NCBI RefSeq assembly: GCF_014269205.2
Contig: NZ_JABWRY020000002.1
Span: 344,545 to 408,544 of the forward strand
Direction: 5' to 3'
Length of the DNA stretch: 64,000 nt
Source: Pseudomonas kermanshahensis
GTDB lineage: Bacteria > Pseudomonadota > Gammaproteobacteria > Pseudomonadales > Pseudomonadaceae
The stretch's first letter is position 1; each line of letters begins with the position of its first letter. Positions 57,410-64,000 of the stretch are shown piece by piece. Both the position numbers and the translations under genes were made by a program. The notes under the pieces were generated by a model. The model saw only the letters and a program-made list of their open reading frames with translations. It was not told where the DNA came from and did not search any database.

Positions 57410-57592
57410 ATGAGTGCATCTCTGCGTAGCATCGACGGTCAGGACGAAGCCACCATTCTGCGTGAGATCCAGAGCGCCCTGCGCGATCTGCGTTTCGGTG
57501 CGGTGGAGATTACCGTGCACAACGCTCAGGTCGTCCAGATCGAGCGCAAGGAGAAGTTCCGCCTGCAACAGCCCGGCAACAAGACCGGCTGA
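57410..57592 (+). CDS. oscA: OscA family sulfur-starvation protein (DUF2292)
   Basis: The 60-residue protein (MSASLRSIDGQDEATILREIQSALRDLRFG.., then VEITVHNAQVVQIERKEKFRL) belongs to the OscA/YezD family. In P. corrugata OscA is needed for sulfur supply under stress such as chromate, and OscA commonly sits directly before sbp, as here (49-base gap). The start follows AAGGAGAACG. Biochemical function is not known. Confidence 0.9.
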   Translation: MSASLRSIDGQDEATILREIQSALRDLRFGAVEITVHNAQVVQIERKEKFRLQQPGNKTG

Positions 57593-57640
57593 TCGCGCCA
57601 CACCTCTAAAACTAGAAAAATGCCAATCGGGAGCTTCACC

Positions 57641-58648
57641 ATGTCCATCCGCCGTTATGCGCTCGCCGCCCTGGCCAGTGCTGTTTTTGCCGGTTCCGCA
57701 ATCGCCAAGGACTACGAACTGCTGAACGTGTCCTATGACCCGACCCGTGAGTTGTACCAACAGTACAACGCCGAATTCATCAAGCACTGGCAGCAGTCCC
57801 ACCCGGACGACAAGGTGAAGATCCAGCAATCCCACGGTGGCTCGGGCAAACAGGGCCGCGCTGTAATCGATGGCCTGCGCGCCGACGTGGTGACCCTGGC
57901 CCTGGCCGGCGACATCGACGAAATCGCCAAGCTCGGCAAGACCCTGCCGGACAACTGGCAGACCCGCCTGCCGGACGCCAGCACCCCGTACACGTCGACC
58001 ATCGTGTTCCTGGTGCGCAAGGGCAACCCGAAAGGCATCAAAGACTGGGGCGACCTGATCAAAAAAGACGTCTCGGTCATCACCCCGAACCCGAAAACCT
58101 CTGGCGGCGCCCGGTGGAACTTCCTCGCCGCCTGGGCTTATGGCCTGAAGACCGGCGGTAGCGAAGACAAGGCCAAGGCTTACGTGCAAGAGCTGTTCAA
58201 GCACGTGCCGGTGCTCGATACCGGCGCCCGTGGCTCGACCATCACCTTCGTCAACAACGGCCAGGGCGACGTCCTGCTGGCCTGGGAAAACGAAGCCTTC
58301 CTGGCGCTGAAGGAAGACGGTGGCGCCGACAAGTTCGAAATCGTCGTGCCGTCGCTGTCGATCCTGGCCGAGCCACCGGTGGCCGTGGTCGACAAGAACG
58401 CTGAGAAGAAGGGCAATACTGCGATTGCCACCGAATACCTCAAGCACTTGTACAGCCCGGCTGGGCAGAAGATCGCCGCCGAGAACTTCTACCGCCCACG
58501 TGACGAGAAGGTCGCTGCCGAATTCGGCAAGCAATTCCCGAAACTGGACCTGGTCACCATCGACAAGGACTTCGGTGGCTGGAAGACTGCACAACCTAAA
58601 TTCTTCAATGATGGCGGTGTGTTCGACCAGATCTATCAGGCACAGTAA
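57641..58648 (+). CDS. sbp: Sulfate-binding periplasmic protein
   Basis: The 335-residue sulfate-binding protein has a signal peptide [22 protein letters not shown] and the mature start [21 protein letters not shown]. The conserved SHGGSGKQ block (residues 66-73) and [13 protein letters not shown] near 195 contact the oxyanion. It feeds CysTWA, separated by a REPIN. The start follows CGGGAGC. Confidence 0.97.
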   Translation: MSIRRYALAALASAVFAGSAIAKDYELLNVSYDPTRELYQQYNAEFIKHWQQSHPDDKVKIQQSHGGSGKQGRAVIDGLRADVVTLALAGDIDEIAKLGKTLPDNWQTRLPDASTPYTSTIVFLVRKGNPKGIKDWGDLIKKDVSVITPNPKTSGGARWNFLAAWAYGLKTGGSEDKAKAYVQELFKHVPVLDTGARGSTITFVNNGQGDVLLAWENEAFLALKEDGGADKFEIVVPSLSILAEPPVAVVDKNAEKKGNTAIATEYLKHLYSPAGQKIAAENFYRPRDEKVAAEFGKQFPKLDLVTIDKDFGGWKTAQPKFFNDGGVFDQIYQAQ

Positions 58649-58663
58649 GCGGTTATGGAAAAA

Positions 58664-58768
58664 CGGGGCCGCTGTGCGGCCCATTCGCGGCACAAGGCCG
58701 CTCCCACAAGGAACCGCGCTCCCCTGTGGGAGCGGCCTTGTGCCGCGAATGGGCTGCACAGCAGCCCC
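58664..58768. repeat. REPIN between sbp and cysT
   Basis: GGGGCCGCTGTGCGGCCCATTC... and a complement ending GGGCTGCACAGCAGCCCC flank a loop of about 15 bases. The type contains GGCCGCTCCCACA/TGTGGGAGCGGCC. It lies inside the operon, 15 bases after the binding-protein gene. Confidence 0.92.
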
Positions 58769-58834
58769 AAGATTCAGAAGCCTGCACCGGCCCGGGATTG
58801 ATTCCGGGCTTCGTGCGTTCAACCAGGGATACTT

Positions 58835-59653
58835 ATGTCACGTCGTATTTCCCCCGTCATACCCGGCTTCGGGCTGACGCTGGGTTACACCTTGGTGTAC
58901 CTCAGCCTGATTGTGCTGATTCCGCTGGCGGCCATGTTCATCCATGCCTCGCAGCTGACCTGGGAGCAGTTCTGGAACATCATCAGCGCGCCGCGGGTCA
59001 TCGCCGCGCTCAAGCTGAGTTTCGGCACCGCCCTGTTCGCCGCCATCATCAACGGTGTGATCGGTACGCTGCTGGCCTGGGTACTGGTGCGCTACACCTT
59101 CCCCGGGCGCAAGATCATCGACGCGATGATCGACCTGCCGTTCGCCCTGCCTACCGCCGTGGCCGGTATCGCCCTGACAGCCCTGTACGCCCCGGCGGGC
59201 TGGGTTGGCCAGTTCGCCACCGACCTGGGCTTCAAGATCGCCTACACACCGCTTGGCATCACCTTGGCGCTGACCTTCGTGACCCTGCCGTTCGTGGTGC
59301 GCACTGTCCAGCCGGTGTTGGCCGACATCCCGCGTGAAGTCGAAGAAGCCGCCGCCTGCCTGGGCGCAAAGCCGCTGCAGGTGTTCCGCCACATCCTGGC
59401 TCCGGCACTGCTGCCTGCCTGGCTGACCGGCTTTGCCCTGGCCTTCGCCCGTGGGGTGGGTGAGTATGGTTCGGTGATCTTCATTGCCGGCAACATGCCG
59501 ATGAAGACCGAGATCCTGCCGCTGCTGATCATGGTCAAGCTCGACCAATACGACTACACCGGAGCGACTGCCATCGGCGTGCTGATGCTGGTGGTTTCCT
59601 TCATCCTGCTGCTGCTGATCAACCTGCTGCAGCGCCGCATCGAAACCCCTTGA
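58835..59653 (+). CDS. cysT: Sulfate/thiosulfate ABC transporter permease CysT (CysU)
   Basis: The 272-residue permease starts MSRRISPVIPGFGLTLGYTLVYLSL, has six helices and the EAA loop VEEAAACLGAKPLQVFRHI near residue 169. It shares the membrane core with CysW. Confidence 0.97.
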   Translation: MSRRISPVIPGFGLTLGYTLVYLSLIVLIPLAAMFIHASQLTWEQFWNIISAPRVIAALKLSFGTALFAAIINGVIGTLLAWVLVRYTFPGRKIIDAMIDLPFALPTAVAGIALTALYAPAGWVGQFATDLGFKIAYTPLGITLALTFVTLPFVVRTVQPVLADIPREVEEAAACLGAKPLQVFRHILAPALLPAWLTGFALAFARGVGEYGSVIFIAGNMPMKTEILPLLIMVKLDQYDYTGATAIGVLMLVVSFILLLLINLLQRRIETP

Positions 59654-59665
59654 AGGAGGCCGGCT

Positions 59666-60538
59666 ATGTCTAGTTCATCCCTGAGCGCTACCGCCGCCGC
59701 CAATGCCGCCCGCCGTGGCAGCGCCACCTCGCGGCGCATCCTGATCGGCCTTGGCTGGCTGGTGTTCGCGCTGTTCTTGCTGCTGCCGCTGGTGATCGTG
59801 GTATCGCAGGCGCTGAAAAACGGTTTCGGCACTTTCTTCGAGGCGATCTTCGAGCCCGACGCCTTGTCGGCGCTCAAGCTCACCTTGTTTGCCGTGGCCA
59901 TCTCGGTGCCGCTGAACCTGGTGTTTGGCGTCAGCGCGGCGTGGTGCGTGAGCAAGTACACCTTCCGTGGCAAGAGCGTGCTGGTGACCCTGATCGACCT
60001 GCCGTTCTCGGTCTCGCCGGTGATCGCGGGCCTGGTCTACGTGCTGATGTTCGGCGCGCAGGGCCTGTTCGGCCCCTGGCTGCAGGACCATGACATTCAG
60101 ATTGTGTTCGCGCTGCCGGGCATCGTCCTGGCGACGATCTTCGTTACCGTGCCATTCGTTGCCCGTGAACTGATCCCGCTGATGCAAGAGCAGGGCACCC
60201 AGGAAGAAGAGGCCGCGCGCCTGCTGGGCGCCAATGGCTGGCAGATGTTCTGGCATGTGACCCTGCCCAACATCAAATGGGGCCTGATCTACGGCGTGGT
60301 GCTGTGTACGGCGCGGGCGATGGGTGAGTTCGGCGCGGTGTCGGTGGTGTCCGGCCATATCCGCGGCGTTACCAACACCTTGCCGCTGCACGTGGAGATC
60401 CTCTACAACGAGTACAACCACGTCGCGGCCTTCAGCGTGGCCAGCCTGTTGCTGATCCTGGCGCTCTTCATCCTGCTGCTCAAGCAGTGGAGCGAGAACC
60501 GTATTAACCGCCTGCGCCATAGCGCTGCGGAGGAATAA
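59666..60538 (+). CDS. cysW: Sulfate/thiosulfate ABC transporter permease CysW
   Basis: The 290-residue permease has an N-terminal polar tail of about 25 residues and the EAA loop [20 protein letters not shown] near residue 181. It lies 12 bases after cysT and three before cysA. Confidence 0.97.
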   Translation: MSSSSLSATAAANAARRGSATSRRILIGLGWLVFALFLLLPLVIVVSQALKNGFGTFFEAIFEPDALSALKLTLFAVAISVPLNLVFGVSAAWCVSKYTFRGKSVLVTLIDLPFSVSPVIAGLVYVLMFGAQGLFGPWLQDHDIQIVFALPGIVLATIFVTVPFVARELIPLMQEQGTQEEEAARLLGANGWQMFWHVTLPNIKWGLIYGVVLCTARAMGEFGAVSVVSGHIRGVTNTLPLHVEILYNEYNHVAAFSVASLLLILALFILLLKQWSENRINRLRHSAAEE

Positions 60539-60541
60539 TTC

Positions 60542-61531
60542 ATGTCGATCGAAGTTCGTAACGTCAGCAAGCGCTTCAACAGCTTCCAGGCCCTGGACAA
60601 CATCAACCTGGATATCCACAGCGGTGAGCTGGTGGCCTTGCTCGGCCCGTCCGGCTGCGGCAAGACCACCCTGCTGCGCATCATTGCCGGCCTGGAAACA
60701 CCGGATGACGGCAGCATCGTGTTCCATGGCGAGGATGTGTCTGGCCACGACGTGCGTGATCGCAACGTCGGCTTCGTGTTCCAGCACTACGCGTTGTTCC
60801 GCCACATGAGCGTGTTCGACAACGTCGCCTTCGGCCTGCGCATGAAGCCCAAGGGCGAGCGCCCGAGCGAAAGCAAAATTGCCGAAAAGGTGCATGAGCT
60901 GCTGAACATGGTCCAGCTCGACTGGCTCTCCGACCGCTACCCCGAGCAGCTTTCCGGTGGCCAGCGCCAGCGTATCGCCCTGGCCCGCGCCCTGGCGGTA
61001 GAGCCTAAGGTGCTGTTGCTCGACGAGCCGTTCGGTGCCCTGGATGCCAAGGTGCGTAAAGAGCTGCGCCGCTGGCTGGCGCGCCTGCACGAAGATATCA
61101 ACCTGACGTCGGTGTTCGTCACCCATGACCAGGAAGAGGCCATGGAAGTCGCGGACCGCATCGTGGTGATGAACAAGGGTGTGATCGAGCAGATCGGCTC
61201 GCCGGGTGAAGTCTACGAGCAGCCGGCCAACGACTTCGTCTACCACTTCCTCGGCGACTCCAACCGCCTGGCCTTGAGCGAAGGCCACCACGTGCTGTTC
61301 CGCCCGCACGAAGTGTCGCTGTCGCGCCATGAAACCGAAGGCCACCATGCCGCCGAGGTGCGCGATATCCGCCCGCTGGGCGCGACCACCCGGGTGACCT
61401 TGAAGGTGGAAGGGCAGAGCGAGCTGATCGAGGCCGAAGTGGTCAAGGACCACGACAGCTTGACCGGCCTGGCACGCGGGGAGACGCTGTTCTTCAGGCC
61501 GAAGGTGTGGCAGAAGGTGGCGGATATCTAA
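60542..61531 (+). CDS. cysA: Sulfate/thiosulfate ABC transporter ATPase CysA
   Basis: The 329-residue ATPase has Walker [19 protein letters not shown] near residue 36, signature [16 protein letters not shown] near 138, Walker [15 protein letters not shown] near 158 and a TOBE tail. It completes the import system. A strong terminator follows. Confidence 0.97.
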   Translation: MSIEVRNVSKRFNSFQALDNINLDIHSGELVALLGPSGCGKTTLLRIIAGLETPDDGSIVFHGEDVSGHDVRDRNVGFVFQHYALFRHMSVFDNVAFGLRMKPKGERPSESKIAEKVHELLNMVQLDWLSDRYPEQLSGGQRQRIALARALAVEPKVLLLDEPFGALDAKVRKELRRWLARLHEDINLTSVFVTHDQEEAMEVADRIVVMNKGVIEQIGSPGEVYEQPANDFVYHFLGDSNRLALSEGHHVLFRPHEVSLSRHETEGHHAAEVRDIRPLGATTRVTLKVEGQSELIEAEVVKDHDSLTGLARGETLFFRPKVWQKVADI

Positions 61532-61548
61532 GCTACCCCAGCGTATCG

Positions 61549-61575
61549 AACCCGGGCTCTGTCCCGGGTTTTTAT
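61549..61575 (+). terminator. Rho-independent terminator of cysA
   Basis: AACCCGGG, CTCTGT loop, CCCGGGTTTTTAT: seven-base stem with T-run, 18 bases after the cysA stop. Confidence 0.92.
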
Positions 61576-61590
61576 TGCCGGGTGGATTGC

Positions 61591-61690
61591 TGGGGCTGCT
61601 TCGCACCCTTCCGCAGCACAATGCTGCACCGCGATTCCCTGTAGGAGCAGCCTTGTGCTGCGAATCGAGGGCGCAGCCCTCGCCGCAATC
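61591..61690. repeat. Degenerate REPIN between cysA and tonB
   Basis: GGGGCTGCTTCGCACCCTTCCGCAGC... and AGGAGCAGCCTTGTGCTGCG... with a GAGGGCGCAGCCCTCG tail. The arms match imperfectly, so the element is decayed or is two adjoining REP units. Confidence 0.75.
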
Positions 61691-61901
61691 TCATGCCTTA
61701 CGCGAATATTTTGCATGCCCACAAAGCATCGCTAATCGCCCTCCAGCCCACAGCCCGCGAAATCCGTGGCTTTCACACGATCGCTCAAAAACAATATTCA
61801 ATTAAGTTCTAACCATAATTTGAAACATTACTTTAAGAGATAAGCCTCTGGCCCCGATGATTCAGCCACACACCTGAATCGAGACCCCAGGAGTTTGATC
61901 A

Positions 61902-62702
61902 ATGGGTAATGTCCAGACGGCCGTCAGAGCCTACGACCAGCCATGGCGCCCGGCACCGGGCGACCTGGTCGAGCTTGGACGCACGCTTCGTCTTCCGCTT
62001 GGCCAGCAGCGCCTGCAACGCACGCCTGCCAGCGGCCTCAAGCGCCGCGACAAGCTGGCGTTGGCGCTGCTGGTACTGGCGCTGCACGGCGCCGCCGCCT
62101 ACTGGGTCAGCCAGGCACCGACGCCTGAGCTGCCCGTGGTGCCGCCCCAGGTGCCACCCATGACCATCGAGTTCGCCGCCCCTGCGCCGCCCGTGGTCGA
62201 GCCGCCACCCCCGGCACCCGCGCCGCCGGTGGTCGAGCCACCGCCGCCGCCACCGGTAGTCGACGAGCTGGCCGCCAAGCCCAAACCGAAGCCAAAACCG
62301 ATCCCTAAACCTGTGGTCAAGCAGGCGCCCAAGCCGCAGCCGAAACCGGTCGAGGCACCGCCACCGCCACCCGTTGCAGCCCCGGCACCGCCAGCCCCTG
62401 CGCCACCCGCGCCGGCGCCGGTGACACCGGCTTCAGCCAACGCCGCGTACCTCAAGAACCCGGCGCCAGAGTACCCGCAGATGGCCCAGCGCCGCGGCTG
62501 GGAAGGCACCGTGCTGTTGCGCGTCGAGGTGTTGCCCAGTGGCAAACCGGGGCAGATCCAGGTGCAGAAGAGCAGTGGCCGCGATGCCTTGGACGCCGCT
62601 GCGCTGGCCGCCGTCAAGCGCTGGAGCTTCGTCCCCGCCAAGCAAGGCGACGTGGCCCAGACCGGGTGGGTCAGCGTGCCAATCGACTTCAAGCTTCGCT
62701 AA
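61902..62702 (+). CDS. tonB: TonB energy transducer
   Basis: TonB carries energy from the inner membrane to outer-membrane receptors. The 266-residue protein has an unusual N-terminal cytoplasmic segment of 50 residues, a single helix near residues 51-69 (LALALLVLALHGAAAYWV), a long Pro/Lys-rich spacer (about 71-180), and the TonB C-terminal domain (AAYLKNPAPEYPQMAQRRGWEGTVLLRVEV). Gene order tonB-exbB-exbD resembles P. aeruginosa tonB2, not tonB1. Neighbouring sulfur genes suggest a role in uptake under sulfur limitation, but this is inference. Confidence 0.94.
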   Translation: MGNVQTAVRAYDQPWRPAPGDLVELGRTLRLPLGQQRLQRTPASGLKRRDKLALALLVLALHGAAAYWVSQAPTPELPVVPPQVPPMTIEFAAPAPPVVEPPPPAPAPPVVEPPPPPPVVDELAAKPKPKPKPIPKPVVKQAPKPQPKPVEAPPPPPVAAPAPPAPAPPAPAPVTPASANAAYLKNPAPEYPQMAQRRGWEGTVLLRVEVLPSGKPGQIQVQKSSGRDALDAAALAAVKRWSFVPAKQGDVAQTGWVSVPIDFKLR

Positions 62703-62742
62703 CGCATTTCACAGAATCAGCAGAACATAGGAAGACATCATC

Positions 62743-63465
62743 ATGAGCCTGTTGGCATCCCCCCTCGAATCCGTTGAAAGCGCAGTCATCTGGCTGCTGG
62801 TTGGTTTCTCTGTCGTCACCTGGGGCCTGGCCCTGGTCAAGGTCGTGCAGTTCGTGCGGCTGAAGAACCAGGACAAACGCTTCCACCAGCAATTCTGGGC
62901 AGCCTCCAGCCTGGACTCGGCCGCCGAAATCAGCCATGAGCTGCCTGGCCCAGCCGCCCGCGTTGCGCAGTCCGGTTATGCCGCTATTGCCGTCGGCGAT
63001 ACCACCCAGGCCAACGACCTGAGCCACGCCATCAACCACCAGGACCGCCTCGAACGCGCTCTGCGCCAGCAGATCGTCCGCGAGCGCCGTTCGCTGGAAA
63101 CCGGCCTGGCGGTGGTCGCCAGTATCGGCAGTACCTCGCCCTTCATCGGCTTGTTTGGCACCGTGTGGGGCATCATGGAAGCGCTCAAGGGTATCAGTGC
63201 GGCAGGTTCCGCCAGCCTCGAGACCGTGGCCGGGCCGATCGGCGCGGCACTGGTGGCCACGGGGGTAGGTATCGCCGTCGCGGTGCCAGCGGTACTGGTT
63301 TACAACTACTTCCTGCGCCGCCTCAAGCTGACTGCAGCAGACCTGGACGACTTCGCCCATGACTTCTACAGCCTGGCGCAGAAGAGTGCCTTCCGGGTAC
63401 TGGTGCACCCTGCCGTGCACAAAGCCCAGGCCGGTTTCACCCAGCCGGTGAAGGAGGCGTCCTGA
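62743..63465 (+). CDS. exbB: ExbB proton-channel component
   Basis: The 240-residue protein has the MotA/TolQ/ExbB layout: three helices, with SVVTWGLALVKVVQF near residue 24-40, GSTSPFIGLFGTVWGIMEAL near 130-150, and AVAVPAVLVYNYFLR near 183. It forms the proton channel with ExbD. Lies 40 bases after tonB. Confidence 0.95.
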   Translation: MSLLASPLESVESAVIWLLVGFSVVTWGLALVKVVQFVRLKNQDKRFHQQFWAASSLDSAAEISHELPGPAARVAQSGYAAIAVGDTTQANDLSHAINHQDRLERALRQQIVRERRSLETGLAVVASIGSTSPFIGLFGTVWGIMEALKGISAAGSASLETVAGPIGAALVATGVGIAVAVPAVLVYNYFLRRLKLTAADLDDFAHDFYSLAQKSAFRVLVHPAVHKAQAGFTQPVKEAS

Positions 63466-63466
63466 T

Positions 63467-63868
63467 ATGGCCTTTTCGACCCAGGACAGCGACGAAGTCC
63501 TCAGTGAAATCAACGTCACGCCCTTGGTGGACGTCATGCTGGTGCTGCTGGTGGTGTTCATCGTCACTGCGCCGCTGCTGACCAACGCCATCCCCATCAA
63601 CCTGCCCAAGACCGAGGCGGTGGCACCGGTGGAGCAGAAAGACCCGCTGGTGGTGAGCATCGACGGGGCTGGCAAGTTGTTCATCAACAAGGACGAGATC
63701 CAGCCGGACCTGCTGGAGACCAACCTCAAGGCGGCCAAGGCCAAGGACGCGGAAGTTCGTGTGCAGTTGCAGGCCGATGATGGCGTGAACTACGGCGAAG
63801 TGGCGCGGGCCATGGCGGCGATTGAACGTGCGGGGATCAGCAAACTGGCGGTGATTACCGCGCGCTGA
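63467..63868 (+). CDS. exbD: ExbD proton-channel component
   Basis: The 133-residue protein has one N-terminal helix with the conserved proton-carrying Asp (D22 in NVTPLVDVMLVLLVVFIV) and a periplasmic domain. It starts one base after exbB. Confidence 0.95.
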   Translation: MAFSTQDSDEVLSEINVTPLVDVMLVLLVVFIVTAPLLTNAIPINLPKTEAVAPVEQKDPLVVSIDGAGKLFINKDEIQPDLLETNLKAAKAKDAEVRVQLQADDGVNYGEVARAMAAIERAGISKLAVITAR

Positions 63869-63912
63869 TTCGGCAATCCTCTTCAGGCAAGTGACTCTCT
63901 TTGAGAGCTTAT

Positions 63913-63948
63913 GGGCCACATCTCTTGGCAGGGGTTGGCCCTTTTTTT
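63913..63948 (+). terminator. Terminator of the tonB-exbB-exbD operon
   Basis: GGGCCA pairs with TGGCCC around a long 17-base loop and is followed by seven T. It is 44 bases past exbD. The remaining 52 bases of the window show no gene. Confidence 0.75.
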
Positions 63949-64000
63949 GGCCTGATGGATAGGTATTGGGCTACAAGGTGTTCGCCGGTGAATGTTTAGC

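Larger units (their letters stand above)
61532..61901. other. Intergenic region between cysA and tonB
   Basis: The 370 bases hold the cysA terminator, a REPIN-like element (61591-61690) and an AT-rich stretch around 61795-61845 that probably contains the tonB promoter. No recognisable Fur box was found by eye. There is no gene. Confidence 0.7.

Noticed and set aside
62150..62440. Low-complexity tandem repeat in tonB as a mobile or recombination element
   Set aside because: It is the proline-rich periplasmic spacer common to all TonB proteins; the repeats are codon-level CCG/CCA/GCG runs.

Overview
The window looks like a chromosomal segment of a fluorescent Pseudomonas close to the P. putida group. 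Four things point there: high GC with GC-rich third codon positions, P. putida-type REP sequences between genes, gene neighbourhoods typical of that group (ppk-ppx-trxA-rho-ubiD, zapA-6S RNA-fau, pepP-ubiH-ubiI, gcvTHP, argE-argA, the spu polyamine cluster, oscA-sbp-cysTWA), and proteins that read as Pseudomonas orthologues throughout. It is almost entirely core-type genome. No prophage, CRISPR array, tRNA or rRNA was seen. The only mobile-type gene is a REP-associated tyrosine transposase (RAYT). This identification rests on recognition of the sequence, not on a database search.

Layout. 1-1.6 kb: a 5'-truncated fatty acid hydroxylase/sterol desaturase gene overlapping a convergent DedA gene. 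1.8-5.6 kb: polyphosphate kinase and exopolyphosphatase, convergent, with a good Pho box upstream of ppx. 5.8-11.2 kb: trxA, rho, ubiD, a ferredoxin-type oxidoreductase and chaC. 11.3-13.6 kb: a quinone oxidoreductase, a FliL-like exported protein, a solitary PemK/MazF-like toxin gene and a structured, terminator-ended stretch that may be a small RNA. 13.7-18.5 kb: a YhiI-RbbA-YhhJ-type transporter operon on the minus strand. 18.6-20.8 kb: EVE protein, a 50-residue membrane protein, fau, 6S RNA, zapA and a ZapB-like coiled coil. 20.9-25.7 kb: ygfB, pepP, ubiH, a hotdog-fold protein and ubiI in one tight operon. 25.8-28.6 kb: an iron-type binding protein and fused permease. 28.7-33.3 kb: gcvT-gcvH-gcvP. 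33.3-37.9 kb: DUF2388 protein, an orphan GspE/PilB-like ATPase, an ACT-like small protein, an Lrp-family regulator and a CYTH-CHAD protein. 38.0-40.6 kb: argE and argA. 40.7-51.0 kb: the polyamine cluster, with two glutamate-polyamine ligases, an aminotransferase, two binding proteins and an ABC transporter. 51.0-51.8 kb: the RAYT between two REPINs. 51.9-57.2 kb: a TriABC-like RND efflux operon. 57.4-61.5 kb: oscA and sulfate uptake. 61.9-63.9 kb: tonB-exbB-exbD.

Working together. The spu cluster imports putrescine and spermidine, gamma-glutamylates or transaminates them, and passes them to catabolism. The gcv genes cleave glycine to one-carbon units, and fau recycles 5-formyl-THF in the same folate pool. 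UbiD, UbiH and UbiI act in ubiquinone synthesis. OscA, Sbp and CysTWA form a sulfur-starvation module, next to which lies a TonB-ExbB-ExbD energiser that may serve sulfur or iron uptake.

The most distinctive features beyond ordinary genes are: about a dozen REPINs of at least two sequence types, several placed inside operons just after a binding-protein gene; the RAYT between REPINs; strong hairpins in the polyamine operon; a pair of mutually exclusive hairpins overlapping the gcvP ribosome-binding site; and the candidate small RNA after the solitary PemK-like toxin.
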